From JBDKTK01 sp039680225 (GTDB taxonomy: Bacteria > Desulfobacterota > Syntrophia > Syntrophales > UBA4778): a stretch of 29,915 bases of DNA. The DNA is taken from contig JBDKTK010000245.1 in the NCBI GenBank assembly GCA_039680225.1, forward strand, positions 1 through 29,915. The letters run 5' to 3'. Below the pieces are notes generated by a model that was not told the DNA's origin, did not search any database, and worked only from the letters and a program-made list of their open reading frames with translations. The translations under genes were made by a program, and so were the position numbers. This document shows, piece by piece, positions 14,718 through 22,856 of the stretch (its first letter is position 1; every line of letters starts with the position of its first letter).

Positions 14718-16535
14718 ATGAATCAGAAACTCAACCGGGCGCGGGTCATCCTCAAATCTGTATTTGGCTACGGTACCTTCCGGCCTCTCCAGGGCGACAT
14801 TATATCTCATATCCTGGAAAAAAAGGATGCCCTCGTGGTAATGCCCACGGGAGGCGGCAAGTCGGTCTGTTATCAAATCCCGGGCCTGATGTTTGACGGC
14901 TTGACCATCGTTGTTTCCCCCCTGATCTCGCTGATGAAGGACCAGGTCGACCAGCTTCGGGAGTGCGGCGTATCGGCGGCCTTCCTGAACAGCTCTTTAA
15001 GCGCCTGCCAATACAACGCTGCCGTTGAAAACCTGAAAAAGGGCAGGACCAAGATATTGTACCTGGCGCCGGAAGCCCTCCTGGCGCCGCGGACTCTCGC
15101 CGTGATATCCTCATGTGACGTGTCATGCCTGGCCATTGATGAGGCCCACTGCATTTCGGAATGGGGGCATGATTTCCGGCCTGAGTACCGCCAGTTGATG
15201 GAAGTCCGCTCAAGGTTCCCGGGTGCGGTGTGCGCGGCCTTTACCGCGACAGCCACGTCAAGGGTCCGCGAGGACATCCGAAGATCGCTTCACATCGACG
15301 CGGACCACGAATTCATCGGCAGCTTTGACCGCGCCAATCTCTTCATAGAGGCAGTTCCCAAAGAGGCCCCTCGCGATCAGCTCCTCGAGTTCATTGCAAA
15401 ATATCCGGGGGAATCCGGGATAGTATACTGCTTTTCCCGGCAGCAGACCGAGCAGGTCAGCGATTATCTTTGCAAAAAGGGCTATTCGGCCAAACCATAT
15501 CACGCGGGCCTTTCCGAGGAGGAGCGCACCCGCAACCAGGACCTTTTCGTCAGGGATGATATTCAAATCATTGTGGCCACAATCGCCTTCGGCATGGGGA
15601 TCAATAAATCCAACGTCCGCTTTATCGTCCATTTCGATCTTCCGAAAAATCTGGAATCCTATTACCAGGAGATCGGCCGCGCCGGAAGGGACGGCCAGCC
15701 CGCCCATTGCCTGCTCCTGTTCGGGTATGGCGACATCAGGAAAGTGAAACACTTCATCGATCAAAAGACCGAACACGAAAAGATGGTCGCCAATATCCTT
15801 TTAAGCGCCCTTATCGGCTACCTGGAGACGGACCTCTGCCGGCGTGTTCCGCTCCTGCGGTATTTCGGCGAGGAATATGCGTCTGAAAATTGCGGCATGT
15901 GCGATAACTGCAGGGGAAAGGACAAGGACCTCACAGATTTGACGATTCCCGCCCAGATGTTCCTCTCCTGCATGAAAAGGACCGACGAGAAATTCGGGGC
16001 AGGGCATGTAATAGATATTTTGCGCGGGTCCCAGTCGCAGAAAGTCTTGAAATTCGGCCATGAGAAATTGTCCACGTACGGCATTGGCAAAATGTACTCC
16101 GTCAAACAGTGGCGGCACCTGTTCCGGCAGTTGGTCCAGAAAGGCATAATAGTTCACGAATATGAGCATGGGACCTTAGGTTTAACAGAGAAGGCATGGC
16201 GGATACTGAAGGGAAAGGAAATCTTTTCAGGGCTTCTGGAAGACAGGCCTGAAGAAATCGCGGCGGGGCAGAAAGATTCCGGGCAGCACGACAGGACCCT
16301 GTTCGAACTGCTCAGGAAAAAACGCAAAGAGCTTGCGGATGAAGCCAATCTGCCGCCTTTTACGATTTTCCATGATCGCACCCTGAAAGAAATGGCCTCT
16401 TTCCTGCCCGTTACCAGAGAGAAGCTGTCGGCCATTTACGGCATCGGCGAAAAGAAAATGGAAAAATATGGAGATATTTTTCTGGATATTATAATTCAGT
16501 ATGGCCGGAATAAGACAGGTCAACGCGATATATAA
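14718..16535 (+). CDS. recQ: ATP-dependent DNA helicase RecQ
   Basis: RecQ unwinds DNA 3' to 5' in recombination and fork repair. The 605-residue product (ATG 14718) has all domains: superfamily-2 helicase core with FGYGTFRPLQ, Walker A TGGGKS (44-49) and DEAH (141-144) in AIDEAHCISEWGHDFRPEY. Helicase motif VI is YYQEIGRAGRDGQ, zinc-binding cysteines lie in CRRVPLLRYFGEEYASENCG and the following CDNC, then a winged-helix RQC domain and a C-terminal HRDC domain with LSAIYGIGEKKMEKYG. An in-frame ATG at 14670 would add 16 residues. Neither start has a clear ribosome-binding site. The later one fits family alignments better. Confidence 0.94.
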   Translation: MNQKLNRARVILKSVFGYGTFRPLQGDIISHILEKKDALVVMPTGGGKSVCYQIPGLMFDGLTIVVSPLISLMKDQVDQLRECGVSAAFLNSSLSACQYNAAVENLKKGRTKILYLAPEALLAPRTLAVISSCDVSCLAIDEAHCISEWGHDFRPEYRQLMEVRSRFPGAVCAAFTATATSRVREDIRRSLHIDADHEFIGSFDRANLFIEAVPKEAPRDQLLEFIAKYPGESGIVYCFSRQQTEQVSDYLCKKGYSAKPYHAGLSEEERTRNQDLFVRDDIQIIVATIAFGMGINKSNVRFIVHFDLPKNLESYYQEIGRAGRDGQPAHCLLLFGYGDIRKVKHFIDQKTEHEKMVANILLSALIGYLETDLCRRVPLLRYFGEEYASENCGMCDNCRGKDKDLTDLTIPAQMFLSCMKRTDEKFGAGHVIDILRGSQSQKVLKFGHEKLSTYGIGKMYSVKQWRHLFRQLVQKGIIVHEYEHGTLGLTEKAWRILKGKEIFSGLLEDRPEEIAAGQKDSGQHDRTLFELLRKKRKELADEANLPPFTIFHDRTLKEMASFLPVTREKLSAIYGIGEKKMEKYGDIFLDIIIQYGRNKTGQRDI

Positions 16536-16596
16536 CCTTGCAGTAACGGATCCGGAAATCGAAAAATGCTGCATTCCCAGGGCTTCCGGTGATTAT

Positions 16597-16620
16597 ACGT
16601 TCCCGGCCGGGGACGTCTTT
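16597..16620 (+). terminator. Possible recQ terminator
   Basis: ACGTTCCC (16597-16604) pairs with GGGGACGT (16609-16616), with one G-U, around a GGCC loop and is followed by CTTTCT. It lies 62 bases after the recQ stop. The U-run is interrupted. Confidence 0.45.
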
Positions 16621-16752
16621 CTCACGATCAGCCTGAGCGAAGTACTTAATAACTACTGCTATAAACTGCCTATAAACTTGTAGCCACAGGAACATCGAAA
16701 TTGTGCATCTGTGAAACTATATGGAATGCTCAAATGATGAGCTTCGCCATCC

Positions 16753-16779
16753 TTGACATTTTCTTCTGAAAAGTATAAT
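16753..16779 (+). promoter_or_regulatory. Candidate promoter for the CorC-family gene pair
   Basis: TTGACA (16753-16758) and TATAAT (16774-16779) are both perfect hexamers but only 15 bases apart, so the promoter may be weak or activator-dependent. They lie 36 bases before the assigned start. Confidence 0.55.
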
Positions 16780-16814
16780 TTCATTGAGAAAATTCAGAAA
16801 CAAACAATAAAAAA

Positions 16815-18083
16815 TTGGATCCTTACATAACAGGCAAGCTGGTTCTTCTCTTTTTCCTCGTCCTCCTCTCCGGATTTTTGGCCAGCTCCGAAGCGGCCTT
16901 ATTTTCCCTGACATCCCTGCATCTGCACAAAATGAGGGAGGAGAATTCCCCTTTTTACCATTCCGTGCAGAAGCTGATCCAATATCCCAAGCGGCTCCTG
17001 ATTACGATCATAGTGGCAAATGAGACTGTCAACATCCTGATGTCGTCAGTAATGGCGGGGGTGTTCATCTATATTCTGGGGGGCAGCGGCAAGTGGGCGG
17101 CAATTGCCGTGACAACCCCCGCCCTGCTGGTTTTCGGTGAGACTATCCCCAAAACACTGGCAAAAATTAATCCGATCAGGTCCTCCTCCCTGGTATCGCC
17201 TCTCCTGTCGCTTATCTACAGGATTGAAACTCCGGTAGTTGCATTTCTCGATGGGGTCTCGGGGCGGATCATCCGTATGCTGGGCTTTGGAGAAAGTGAG
17301 TCCCAGGGGCTCCTGGAAAGCGAATTCAGGACCTTGATCGATGTCGGGCTCGAGGAGGGGGTCCTGGAAAAATCCCAAAGAGACCTGATCCACAGGATCT
17401 TCGAACTTGGCGATACGCCGGTTGCCGATATCATGACCCCCAGGGTGGATATGTTTTGCATCCCCCTGGACACCCCCGCCAACAAGCTTAAGGATGAAAT
17501 AGTCCGCTATGCGTACTCGCGGATACCCGTCTATAAGAGCAGTCCCGATGACATCAGGGGTGTTCTATATGCCAAGGACCTGCTGACCGGCCTGTCGCAG
17601 GGAAAGGACCTCAACGAGATAATGCCGCTGCTGCGCAAGCCGTACTTTGTTCCTCTCGAAAGAAGCGCAGAGAGCCTTCTCAAGGACTTTCAAAAAAGGA
17701 AAATGCACCTGGCGATAGTCGTTGACGAATACGGCGGCATTGCGGGCCTTGTGACGATGGAGGACATCCTGGAGGCCCTCTTCGGGGATATTTACGATGA
17801 GCGGGACACCAGGGAAAGCCTGTTCCACAGGGTGGACGACCGGACTATCCTTGTCTCGGGCGGCATGCCTGTCGATGGTTTCAACACCCTCACGGGCAAT
17901 TCGATCTCCACGGAGGATTTCGACACTGTGGGCGGCTACGTATTCCATCTTTTCGGAAGGCTCCCGGCCAAGGGGGAAATGATTTCCTCGGATGGCCTTA
18001 TCTTTCGGGTGGAGAGAATGGCGAAAGCGAGGATCCTCCGGATCAGGATCACAATGAAAGAGAAGCAAGGCAATGGAGAGTAG
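16815..18083 (+). CDS. CNNM/CorC (HlyC/CorC) family membrane protein, first of a tandem pair
   Basis: This 422-residue protein has a DUF21 transmembrane domain (about 1-190, with ASSEAALFSL at 23-32 and GETIPKTLAK at 108-117), a CBS pair (about 202-325, with IMTPR at 206-210 and VDEYGG at 303-308) and a C-terminal CorC_HlyC domain (about 335-420). Relatives export or exchange magnesium, or influence magnesium and cobalt resistance. The transport role here is inferred. TTG at 16815 is the only in-frame start before the first membrane span, and no clear ribosome-binding site is seen. The end overlaps the next, paralogous gene by 11 bases. Confidence 0.9.
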   Translation: MDPYITGKLVLLFFLVLLSGFLASSEAALFSLTSLHLHKMREENSPFYHSVQKLIQYPKRLLITIIVANETVNILMSSVMAGVFIYILGGSGKWAAIAVTTPALLVFGETIPKTLAKINPIRSSSLVSPLLSLIYRIETPVVAFLDGVSGRIIRMLGFGESESQGLLESEFRTLIDVGLEEGVLEKSQRDLIHRIFELGDTPVADIMTPRVDMFCIPLDTPANKLKDEIVRYAYSRIPVYKSSPDDIRGVLYAKDLLTGLSQGKDLNEIMPLLRKPYFVPLERSAESLLKDFQKRKMHLAIVVDEYGGIAGLVTMEDILEALFGDIYDERDTRESLFHRVDDRTILVSGGMPVDGFNTLTGNSISTEDFDTVGGYVFHLFGRLPAKGEMISSDGLIFRVERMAKARILRIRITMKEKQGNGE

Positions 18084-19347
18084 CAATATACTTTCGCTGG
18101 TCCTGATAGTTGCCCTCCTCGGCCTGGAAGGCGTTTTTGCCGGGGCCGAAATAGCTTTCGTCGCCTCCGATATCAACCGGGTAAGGCAGAGGGCATTGTC
18201 CGGTTCGCGTTCCAGCCTGATTGTCCTGCGGCTGCTCCGGAACCCGGAATGGTTCCTTGCCACGACCCTGACAGGGACCGATATCTGCATAATTTCCGAA
18301 TCCGTGCTTGCGGCTTCGATTTTCATAGACATCTGCGGCCCCGTCGAGGGGCAGCTCTATTCGGTTCTCGTCATGGTCCCCGTTGTGCTTATATTCGGAG
18401 AGATTATTCCCAAGAGCATTTGCCAGCAGAACCCCGAAAAGATGGCCGACAGGTTTTCCTGGTTCATCTGGATCGCCTCCCGCATTCTCTATCCCGTTGT
18501 TTATCTTGTTTCCAGGATCGCCCGCCTGGCCATTTTCCTTGCCCGGGGGAGAGGCAACGGGAGGACTTATTCTCCTTATATCACCAAGCAGGGGCTCAAG
18601 TTCCTGCTCCGGGAAAAAACGGATAAAAGCGATCTGCGGACCACGGAAAGGTACATGGTGAGGCGGGTAATAGATTTTTCGGAAAAAACTTCGGGAAGCG
18701 TCATGGTGCCGCTGTCACATGTTATTTCCCTGGAAGAGAACATTACGTTCAGGGATGCTGCCGCCCAGCTGAAAGGAAAGTGGTTCTCGCGCCTCCCCGT
18801 TTACAGGGAAGAGGTTTATAATATAGTGGGCATCCTGTATGGTTTTGACCTGCTCAGGATTTTGCCCGGTTCCCAGGATGATCTCGTCAGCAAGTACATG
18901 AAGGATGCCTTTTTTGTCCCGGAGACAAAAAAGGCAAGCGACCTGCTTCTGGATATGCAGAAGAAGGGGGAGCAGATGGCAATAGTCGTCGATGAATACG
19001 GCGGCGCGATAGGCATAGTCACGGTCGAGGACCTCCTTGAAGAAATCGTTGGTGAGATAGAAGATGAGTATGATACGGGAGAGATCACGTACAGAAAGAT
19101 TGGACGGGGGAGGTTCATTTTCGATTCCCACATGAATATCCAGCAGGCCGGAGATATCCTGAAAATAGAGTTTCCCTCCGGCAATTATGAGACACTGGGG
19201 GGCTTTATCCTGGACAGGCTGGGGCGCATCCCGCGAAAAGGAGAGAGCCTTAAAATGGGCAGTGTCCAGTTTGTAATTCAGGACACTGACCCGAAGACAA
19301 TAAAGGAGGTAATGATAATCCTGCCTAATGAGATCGAAAGCGCATAA
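18073..19347 (+). CDS. CNNM/CorC (HlyC/CorC) family membrane protein, second of a tandem pair
   Basis: This is a 424-residue paralogue of the preceding gene with the same order: DUF21 membrane domain (about 1-190; FAGAEIAFVASD at 22-33, GEIIPKSICQ at 109-118), CBS pair (about 205-330; VDEYGG at 306-311) and CorC_HlyC domain (about 335-420). The first CBS motif reads VMVPLSHVISL where its neighbour has IMTPRVDMFCI, so the nucleotide-binding surface may differ. The 11-base overlap with the upstream gene and the 20-base overlap with glmU downstream point to one transcript with coupled translation. CNNM-type proteins are dimers, so a heterodimer is possible but not shown. Confidence 0.9.
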   Translation: MESSNILSLVLIVALLGLEGVFAGAEIAFVASDINRVRQRALSGSRSSLIVLRLLRNPEWFLATTLTGTDICIISESVLAASIFIDICGPVEGQLYSVLVMVPVVLIFGEIIPKSICQQNPEKMADRFSWFIWIASRILYPVVYLVSRIARLAIFLARGRGNGRTYSPYITKQGLKFLLREKTDKSDLRTTERYMVRRVIDFSEKTSGSVMVPLSHVISLEENITFRDAAAQLKGKWFSRLPVYREEVYNIVGILYGFDLLRILPGSQDDLVSKYMKDAFFVPETKKASDLLLDMQKKGEQMAIVVDEYGGAIGIVTVEDLLEEIVGEIEDEYDTGEITYRKIGRGRFIFDSHMNIQQAGDILKIEFPSGNYETLGGFILDRLGRIPRKGESLKMGSVQFVIQDTDPKTIKEVMIILPNEIESA

Positions 19348-20092
19348 GAATAAAAAAGCATTGGCCGTAGTCATATTGGCTGCCGGGAAAGGGACGAGAA
19401 TGAATTCTTCCCTGGCCAAGGTGCTGCACCCGCTTTGCGGGGCCCCCTTGTTGAGCTATTCCGTATCTCTGGCCAGGGAGCTCAATTCGGACAAGATCGT
19501 TGTTGTCCTGGGCTACCAGGCTGATCTTGTCAAGGAGTTGATAAATGACAAGGGTCTGACGTTTGTTTTGCAGGAGCCTCAACTGGGTACCGGCCACGCC
19601 GTGATGCAGGCGAAAGAGTCCCTTAAAGATCACAAGGGGCCTGTCCTCATCCTGTGCGGAGACGTTCCTCTGCTCAGTCCCTCGACAGCCGCAGTTCTTG
19701 TTGAGAAACACGCCTTATCAAAGGCGGCCGTAACGGTGCTGACGACTTTCCTCGAGTGGCCGGCCGGATATGGGAGGGTGTTGAGGGCCGAAGGCGATAC
19801 CATAGAGCGTATAGTCGAAGACAGGGATGCTTCGGATCAGGAAAAAAAGGTAAAAGAAATAAACACGGGGATCTATTGCGCAGATTCCGAATTCCTGTTT
19901 GAGGCGCTTTCCGGATTAAAGCCTTTGAACGCCCAGAAGGAATATTATCTGACTGACATAGTTGAAATAGCAGTTAAAAAAGGGCTTACAACGATCGCCC
20001 TGCCTGTCTACGACTCCCGTGAGGTTATGGGGATCAATACACAGGAGGAATTGGACAGGGCTGAAGAAATTATGCGGGACAGGAAAAAATAA
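19328..20092 (+). CDS. glmU: Single-domain GlmU uridylyltransferase (UDP-GlcNAc pyrophosphorylase)
   Basis: This nucleotidyltransferase joins GlcNAc-1-phosphate and UTP to make UDP-GlcNAc for peptidoglycan and LPS. GlmU N-domain motifs are clear: VVILAAGKGTRM, AKVLHPL (A where most have P), EPQLGTGHAVMQA, LCGDVPLL, GYGRVLR, VEDRDAS, EINTGIY and NAQKEYYLTDIVE. The protein stops at 254 residues, so the left-handed beta-helix acetyltransferase half of bifunctional GlmU (normally about 450 residues) is missing. Another protein must supply GlcN-1-P acetylation. The ATG overlaps the CorC-type gene by 20 bases. A strong AAGGAGGT at 19303-19310 is 17 bases upstream, unusually far, and an in-frame stop at 19316-19318 prevents an earlier start. 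Confidence 0.88.
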   Translation: MRSKAHKNKKALAVVILAAGKGTRMNSSLAKVLHPLCGAPLLSYSVSLARELNSDKIVVVLGYQADLVKELINDKGLTFVLQEPQLGTGHAVMQAKESLKDHKGPVLILCGDVPLLSPSTAAVLVEKHALSKAAVTVLTTFLEWPAGYGRVLRAEGDTIERIVEDRDASDQEKKVKEINTGIYCADSEFLFEALSGLKPLNAQKEYYLTDIVEIAVKKGLTTIALPVYDSREVMGINTQEELDRAEEIMRDRKK

Positions 20093-20093
20093 T

Positions 20094-20119
20094 AGGCCAG
20101 AGGGGCCTTGCCTTTTTTT
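20094..20119 (+). terminator. glmU terminator
   Basis: AGGCC (20094-20098) pairs with GGCCT (20104-20108) around AGAGG, followed by TGCCTTTTTTT. It begins two bases after the glmU stop. The stem is short, but the U-run is seven long. Confidence 0.6.
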
Positions 20120-20473
20120 GAATCATTTACAATTCCGGTTTGGCATAGTGGAGGATCAGGAAGAATCAGAGAACGAAGTTCAGGTCCGGTATCAGGATCA
20201 GGCTCAATATGAGAGTTGACAGGAAGATATAAGATTGCGCGTCTCAGGCCAAGTGCATTTTACCATGTTCAGGACAGCCGCTCCGGGTCTGGAGTCGAAG
20301 AAATGATCTGGAAAGGGTTGGCCCCTCTGATTATAAACTTTGGAAAGAACTCAAGGGCACTTCCAAGTGCCTCAGGTAAGTTGGTGGTTACATTATAGAA
20401 GGGTAAAAAATAAAAAAATCGGTCAAACAACTTTTTTTTGGTAGGTAATTGACAGATTAATTCGTGATGGATT

Positions 20474-20525
20474 CATCCCGCCCCCTATTTTCGGAATCCT
20501 ACAAAGGGGGCGGGATGGTTTTTTT
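20474..20525 (+). terminator. Very strong rightward terminator without an assigned gene
   Basis: A perfect 13-bp GC-rich stem, CATCCCGCCCCCT (20474-20486) with AGGGGGCGGGATG (20505-20517), encloses an 18-base loop and is followed by GTTTTTTT. The U-run is on the plus strand only. It abuts the stop codon of the leftward response regulator. The only rightward gene nearby, glmU, already has its own terminator 360 bases earlier. Confidence 0.8.
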
Positions 20526-20527
20526 GA

Positions 20528-21217
20528 TCAGCTTACAAGCCTGTTCTGGATGGCGTAATGGATGAGGTCGGCATTGCTTTTCATTTTCATTTTTTCCAGG
20601 ATCCTGGCCCTGTAAGTGCTTATTGTCTTTACACTTAAGGAAAGGCTTTCCGCGATGTCCTTTACCTTCTTGCCGGAAGCTATCATGCACAGGACCTGAT
20701 ATTCGCGATCGGAGAGACCTTCGTGAGGCTGCTTCTGGGCATCCCTTTCGAGGTGCAGGGCGAGTTTCTCGGCAAGCGTATTGCTGATGTACTTGCCGCC
20801 GATGTTTACTTTTTTTATAGCCTTGATCAGGTCGTCCGGAGCGCTTTCCTTGGTGAGGTATCCCGCCGCCCCTGCCTTCAATGCCCTGACTGCATACTGG
20901 TCTTCGGGATGGATACTGAGGATCAGGACAGGCAGCTTCGGCTTTTCGCCTTTTATTTCCTTGAGAGTGTCCAATCCGCCCCTGCCGGGCATGGTTATGT
21001 CAAGAATTATAACATCCCAGCTGTTCTTCCGGATTTGTTCCATGACTTCTTGGGAATTTTTTGCTTCGCCCAGTTCCCCTATTTCGCTGTCTTCAGCAAG
21101 GATCTGCTTTATTCCCTGGCGAACTACGGGGTGGTCATCAGCGATAAGTACATTTATCATTGTGTTATCTGACTCTCCTTGTTTTTTTTCGGACTTTCTT
21201 ACAGAGGCAGTTTTCAT
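20528..21217 (-). CDS. NarL/FixJ-type response regulator
   Basis: This is a DNA-binding response regulator with an N-terminal receiver domain (NVLIADDHPVVRQGIKQIL; phosphoacceptor Asp73 in VIILDITMPGRGG; conserved Lys in GYLTKESAPDDL) and a C-terminal LuxR-type helix-turn-helix (GLSDREYQVLCMIASGKKVK, then SLSVKTISTYRARILEKM). No histidine kinase gene is adjacent, so its partner and targets are unknown. The start at 21217 has a strong ribosome-binding site (GGAGG, 7 bases) and adds 19 mostly charged residues before the receiver. ATG at 21160 would give a canonical length but has a poorly spaced site. It lies downstream of glmM on the same strand with a 184-base gap. Confidence 0.92.
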   Translation of the reverse strand: MKTASVRKSEKKQGESDNTMINVLIADDHPVVRQGIKQILAEDSEIGELGEAKNSQEVMEQIRKNSWDVIILDITMPGRGGLDTLKEIKGEKPKLPVLILSIHPEDQYAVRALKAGAAGYLTKESAPDDLIKAIKKVNIGGKYISNTLAEKLALHLERDAQKQPHEGLSDREYQVLCMIASGKKVKDIAESLSLSVKTISTYRARILEKMKMKSNADLIHYAIQNRLVS

Positions 21218-21401
21218 CTTCGTTCCTCCGCTCAGGATCCCTGTTCGGGATTGCATAAACCGTTTTGTATTTTTTAATTTCTCTTCAGCCGCCTTGTAAC
21301 GCCAATTGCATTAGCGCACCTTTTATTTTTCGTCAAGTATTTTAACATTATGACCGGATTTTTCCAGGAAAAACAGGTGGGACGATTGGAAATATTTTGT
21401 C

Positions 21402-22748
21402 CTAATTTAATCTTGTCCTGATCAGACCTGCAAGACGGGACGCTATTCGCGCTATTTCCCCATCGGAAGGGCCTTCGACCATGATCCTGCACATCAACTG
21501 GGTGCCTGAGTAACGGACCAGGATTCTTCCCTTTTCCCCCAGCTTTTTTTCCTCGTCTAAAATTGCCGAGTTTATTTCCGGAATAGTCTCCAGATCCACT
21601 CTTTCCCGGACGTTGACGTTGATTATGCATTGGGGAAAGGTGGTCATGGTGTTCAATTCCGAAAGTCTCATCCCCCTCTTTTTCATGATTGACATTACCT
21701 GAAGGGCCGACAGGATTCCATCTCCTGTTTTGGAATGATCGAGGAAGATAAGATGCCCGGATTGCTCTCCTCCGAAGTTAAAACCTTTGTTCAGCATTTC
21801 TTCCAGGATGTAACGATCACCGACCTGGGTCCTTACAACTTCAATCCCTTTCTCCTTCATGGCGGAGAGGAATCCGATATTGCTCATGACTGTGGCGACG
21901 ACCGTATTTTTCTTAAGGAGGCCCTCGGCTTTCATCTGGACCGCGCAAATCGCCATGATGTTGTCCCCGTCCAATCGCCTGCCCTGCTCGTCCGCCATGA
22001 TGACCCTGTCTGCATCGCCGTCAAGGGCGATGCCCAGGTCGGCGCCGTGCTCCAGGACCTTGGTGGAGATTAATTCCGGGTGCATGGCCCCGCAGTTGAA
22101 ATTTATATTTTTCCCGTCGGGGTTGTCCGCCAGGCAAATCACTTCCGCTCCCAGCTTCCGGAAGACCAGGGGCGCAATCCTGTATGCCGCTCCATTGGCG
22201 CAGTCCAGGACCAATTTAAGCCCCCCCAGGGAGCAATCGGGGGCGACGCTCTCCAGGACCTCCCGGGTGTAGAGATCTTCCGCTTCCGGGCAGTTTGACA
22301 CTTCCCCGATTTCCTCCGGGGCAGCCGAAAAACTCTCAGCGGCTTCGGAACAGATAAGTTTTTCAATTTCTTCTTCGGTCTTGTCGGGCAGCTTCAGGCC
22401 GCTGCTTGAAAAAACTTTTATCCCATTGTCCTGAAAGGGGTTATGCGAAGCGGAAATCATAATGCCGGAATCACATCCGTATTTCAGTGTCAGGCGGGAA
22501 ACCGCCGGAGTGGGCAGGACGCCTGCAAGGACCACATCCACTCCCGTTGAGCAGATGCCCGCTGCCAGGGCGTTTTCAATCATGGGGCCGGACAGGCGTG
22601 TATCCCTGCCGATGAGGATCCGGTGTTTTCTTTTCCCTTCCCTGAATATACAGGCTACCGCCCGGCCTACTCTCAGCACCATTTCAGCCGTTATCGGGTA
22701 GGAGTTGGCCACCCCCCGAATCCCATCTGTCCCGAACAATTTCCGCAT
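21402..22748 (-). CDS. glmM: Phosphoglucosamine mutase
   Basis: GlmM converts glucosamine-6-phosphate to glucosamine-1-phosphate, the step before acetylation and uridylyl transfer to UDP-GlcNAc. The 448-residue product starts with KLFGTDGIRGVAN, carries the phosphoserine loop GIMISASHNPFQDNGIK, the magnesium loop ALDGDADR, the sugar-binding GGEQSGH and the C-terminal phosphate site VRYSGTQ. The ATG at 22748 has AAAGGA upstream. A promoter candidate at 22804-22831 faces it. The single-domain glmU, the next-but-one step, lies 1.3 kb away in convergent orientation. Confidence 0.97.
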   Translation of the reverse strand: MRKLFGTDGIRGVANSYPITAEMVLRVGRAVACIFREGKRKHRILIGRDTRLSGPMIENALAAGICSTGVDVVLAGVLPTPAVSRLTLKYGCDSGIMISASHNPFQDNGIKVFSSSGLKLPDKTEEEIEKLICSEAAESFSAAPEEIGEVSNCPEAEDLYTREVLESVAPDCSLGGLKLVLDCANGAAYRIAPLVFRKLGAEVICLADNPDGKNINFNCGAMHPELISTKVLEHGADLGIALDGDADRVIMADEQGRRLDGDNIMAICAVQMKAEGLLKKNTVVATVMSNIGFLSAMKEKGIEVVRTQVGDRYILEEMLNKGFNFGGEQSGHLIFLDHSKTGDGILSALQVMSIMKKRGMRLSELNTMTTFPQCIINVNVRERVDLETIPEINSAILDEEKKLGEKGRILVRYSGTQLMCRIMVEGPSDGEIARIASRLAGLIRTRLN

Positions 22749-22784
22749 GTCTGTCTAATCCTTTGGCCCCATCGGCATTGAAAT

Positions 22785-22813
22785 TTGACTTAAAACTCGG
22801 GTTTTAATACCAT
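22785..22813 (+). promoter_or_regulatory. Candidate dusB promoter, overlapping the divergent glmM promoter
   Basis: TTGACT (22785-22790), a 17-base spacer and TACCAT (22808-22813) lie 44 bases before dusB. The spacer is almost entirely the inverted repeat TTAAAAC-TCGG-GTTTTAA (22790-22807). Confidence 0.45.
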
Positions 22814-22831
22814 GCTTTGACCTTTTGTCAA
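22804..22831 (-). promoter_or_regulatory. Candidate glmM promoter
   Basis: On the minus strand TTGACA (22831-22826), a 16-base spacer and TATTAA (22809-22804) lie about 55 bases before glmM. Its -10 overlaps that of the divergent dusB promoter. A second inverted repeat, TTGAC-CTTTT-GTCAA (22817-22831), covers the -35. Confidence 0.5.
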
Positions 22832-22856
22832 TTCATTTAGCACCGGAGGCCTTTGT

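Larger units (their letters stand above)
20093..20527. other. 435-base gap between convergent glmU and the response regulator
   Basis: After the glmU terminator (20094-20119) no convincing gene is seen. The gap includes a small hairpin, GGCACT-TCCA-AGTGCC (20356-20371), A/T-rich runs at 20404-20440 and the very strong rightward hairpin terminator at 20474-20525. Short open frames exist on both strands, for example 53 codons leftward ending near 20270, but none has a start with a ribosome-binding site or a recognisable family. A small RNA on the plus strand is the most attractive reading. Confidence 0.4.

Noticed and set aside
16501..16683. A 60-codon rightward frame overlapping the recQ end
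   Set aside because: It begins inside recQ out of frame and runs through the hairpin at 16597-16616. No domain or ribosome-binding site.
20270..20480. A leftward open stretch of about 60 codons containing LPEALGSALEFFPKF
   Set aside because: It reads in a protein-like way but has no ATG or GTG start, no ribosome-binding site at its only TTG, and no family resemblance that I can name. It may be chance or a gene remnant.
21308..21336. Leftward promoter for the response regulator (TTGACG, 17 bases, TAATGC)
   Set aside because: The -10 hexamer matches consensus at only two positions, so it was not listed as a feature.
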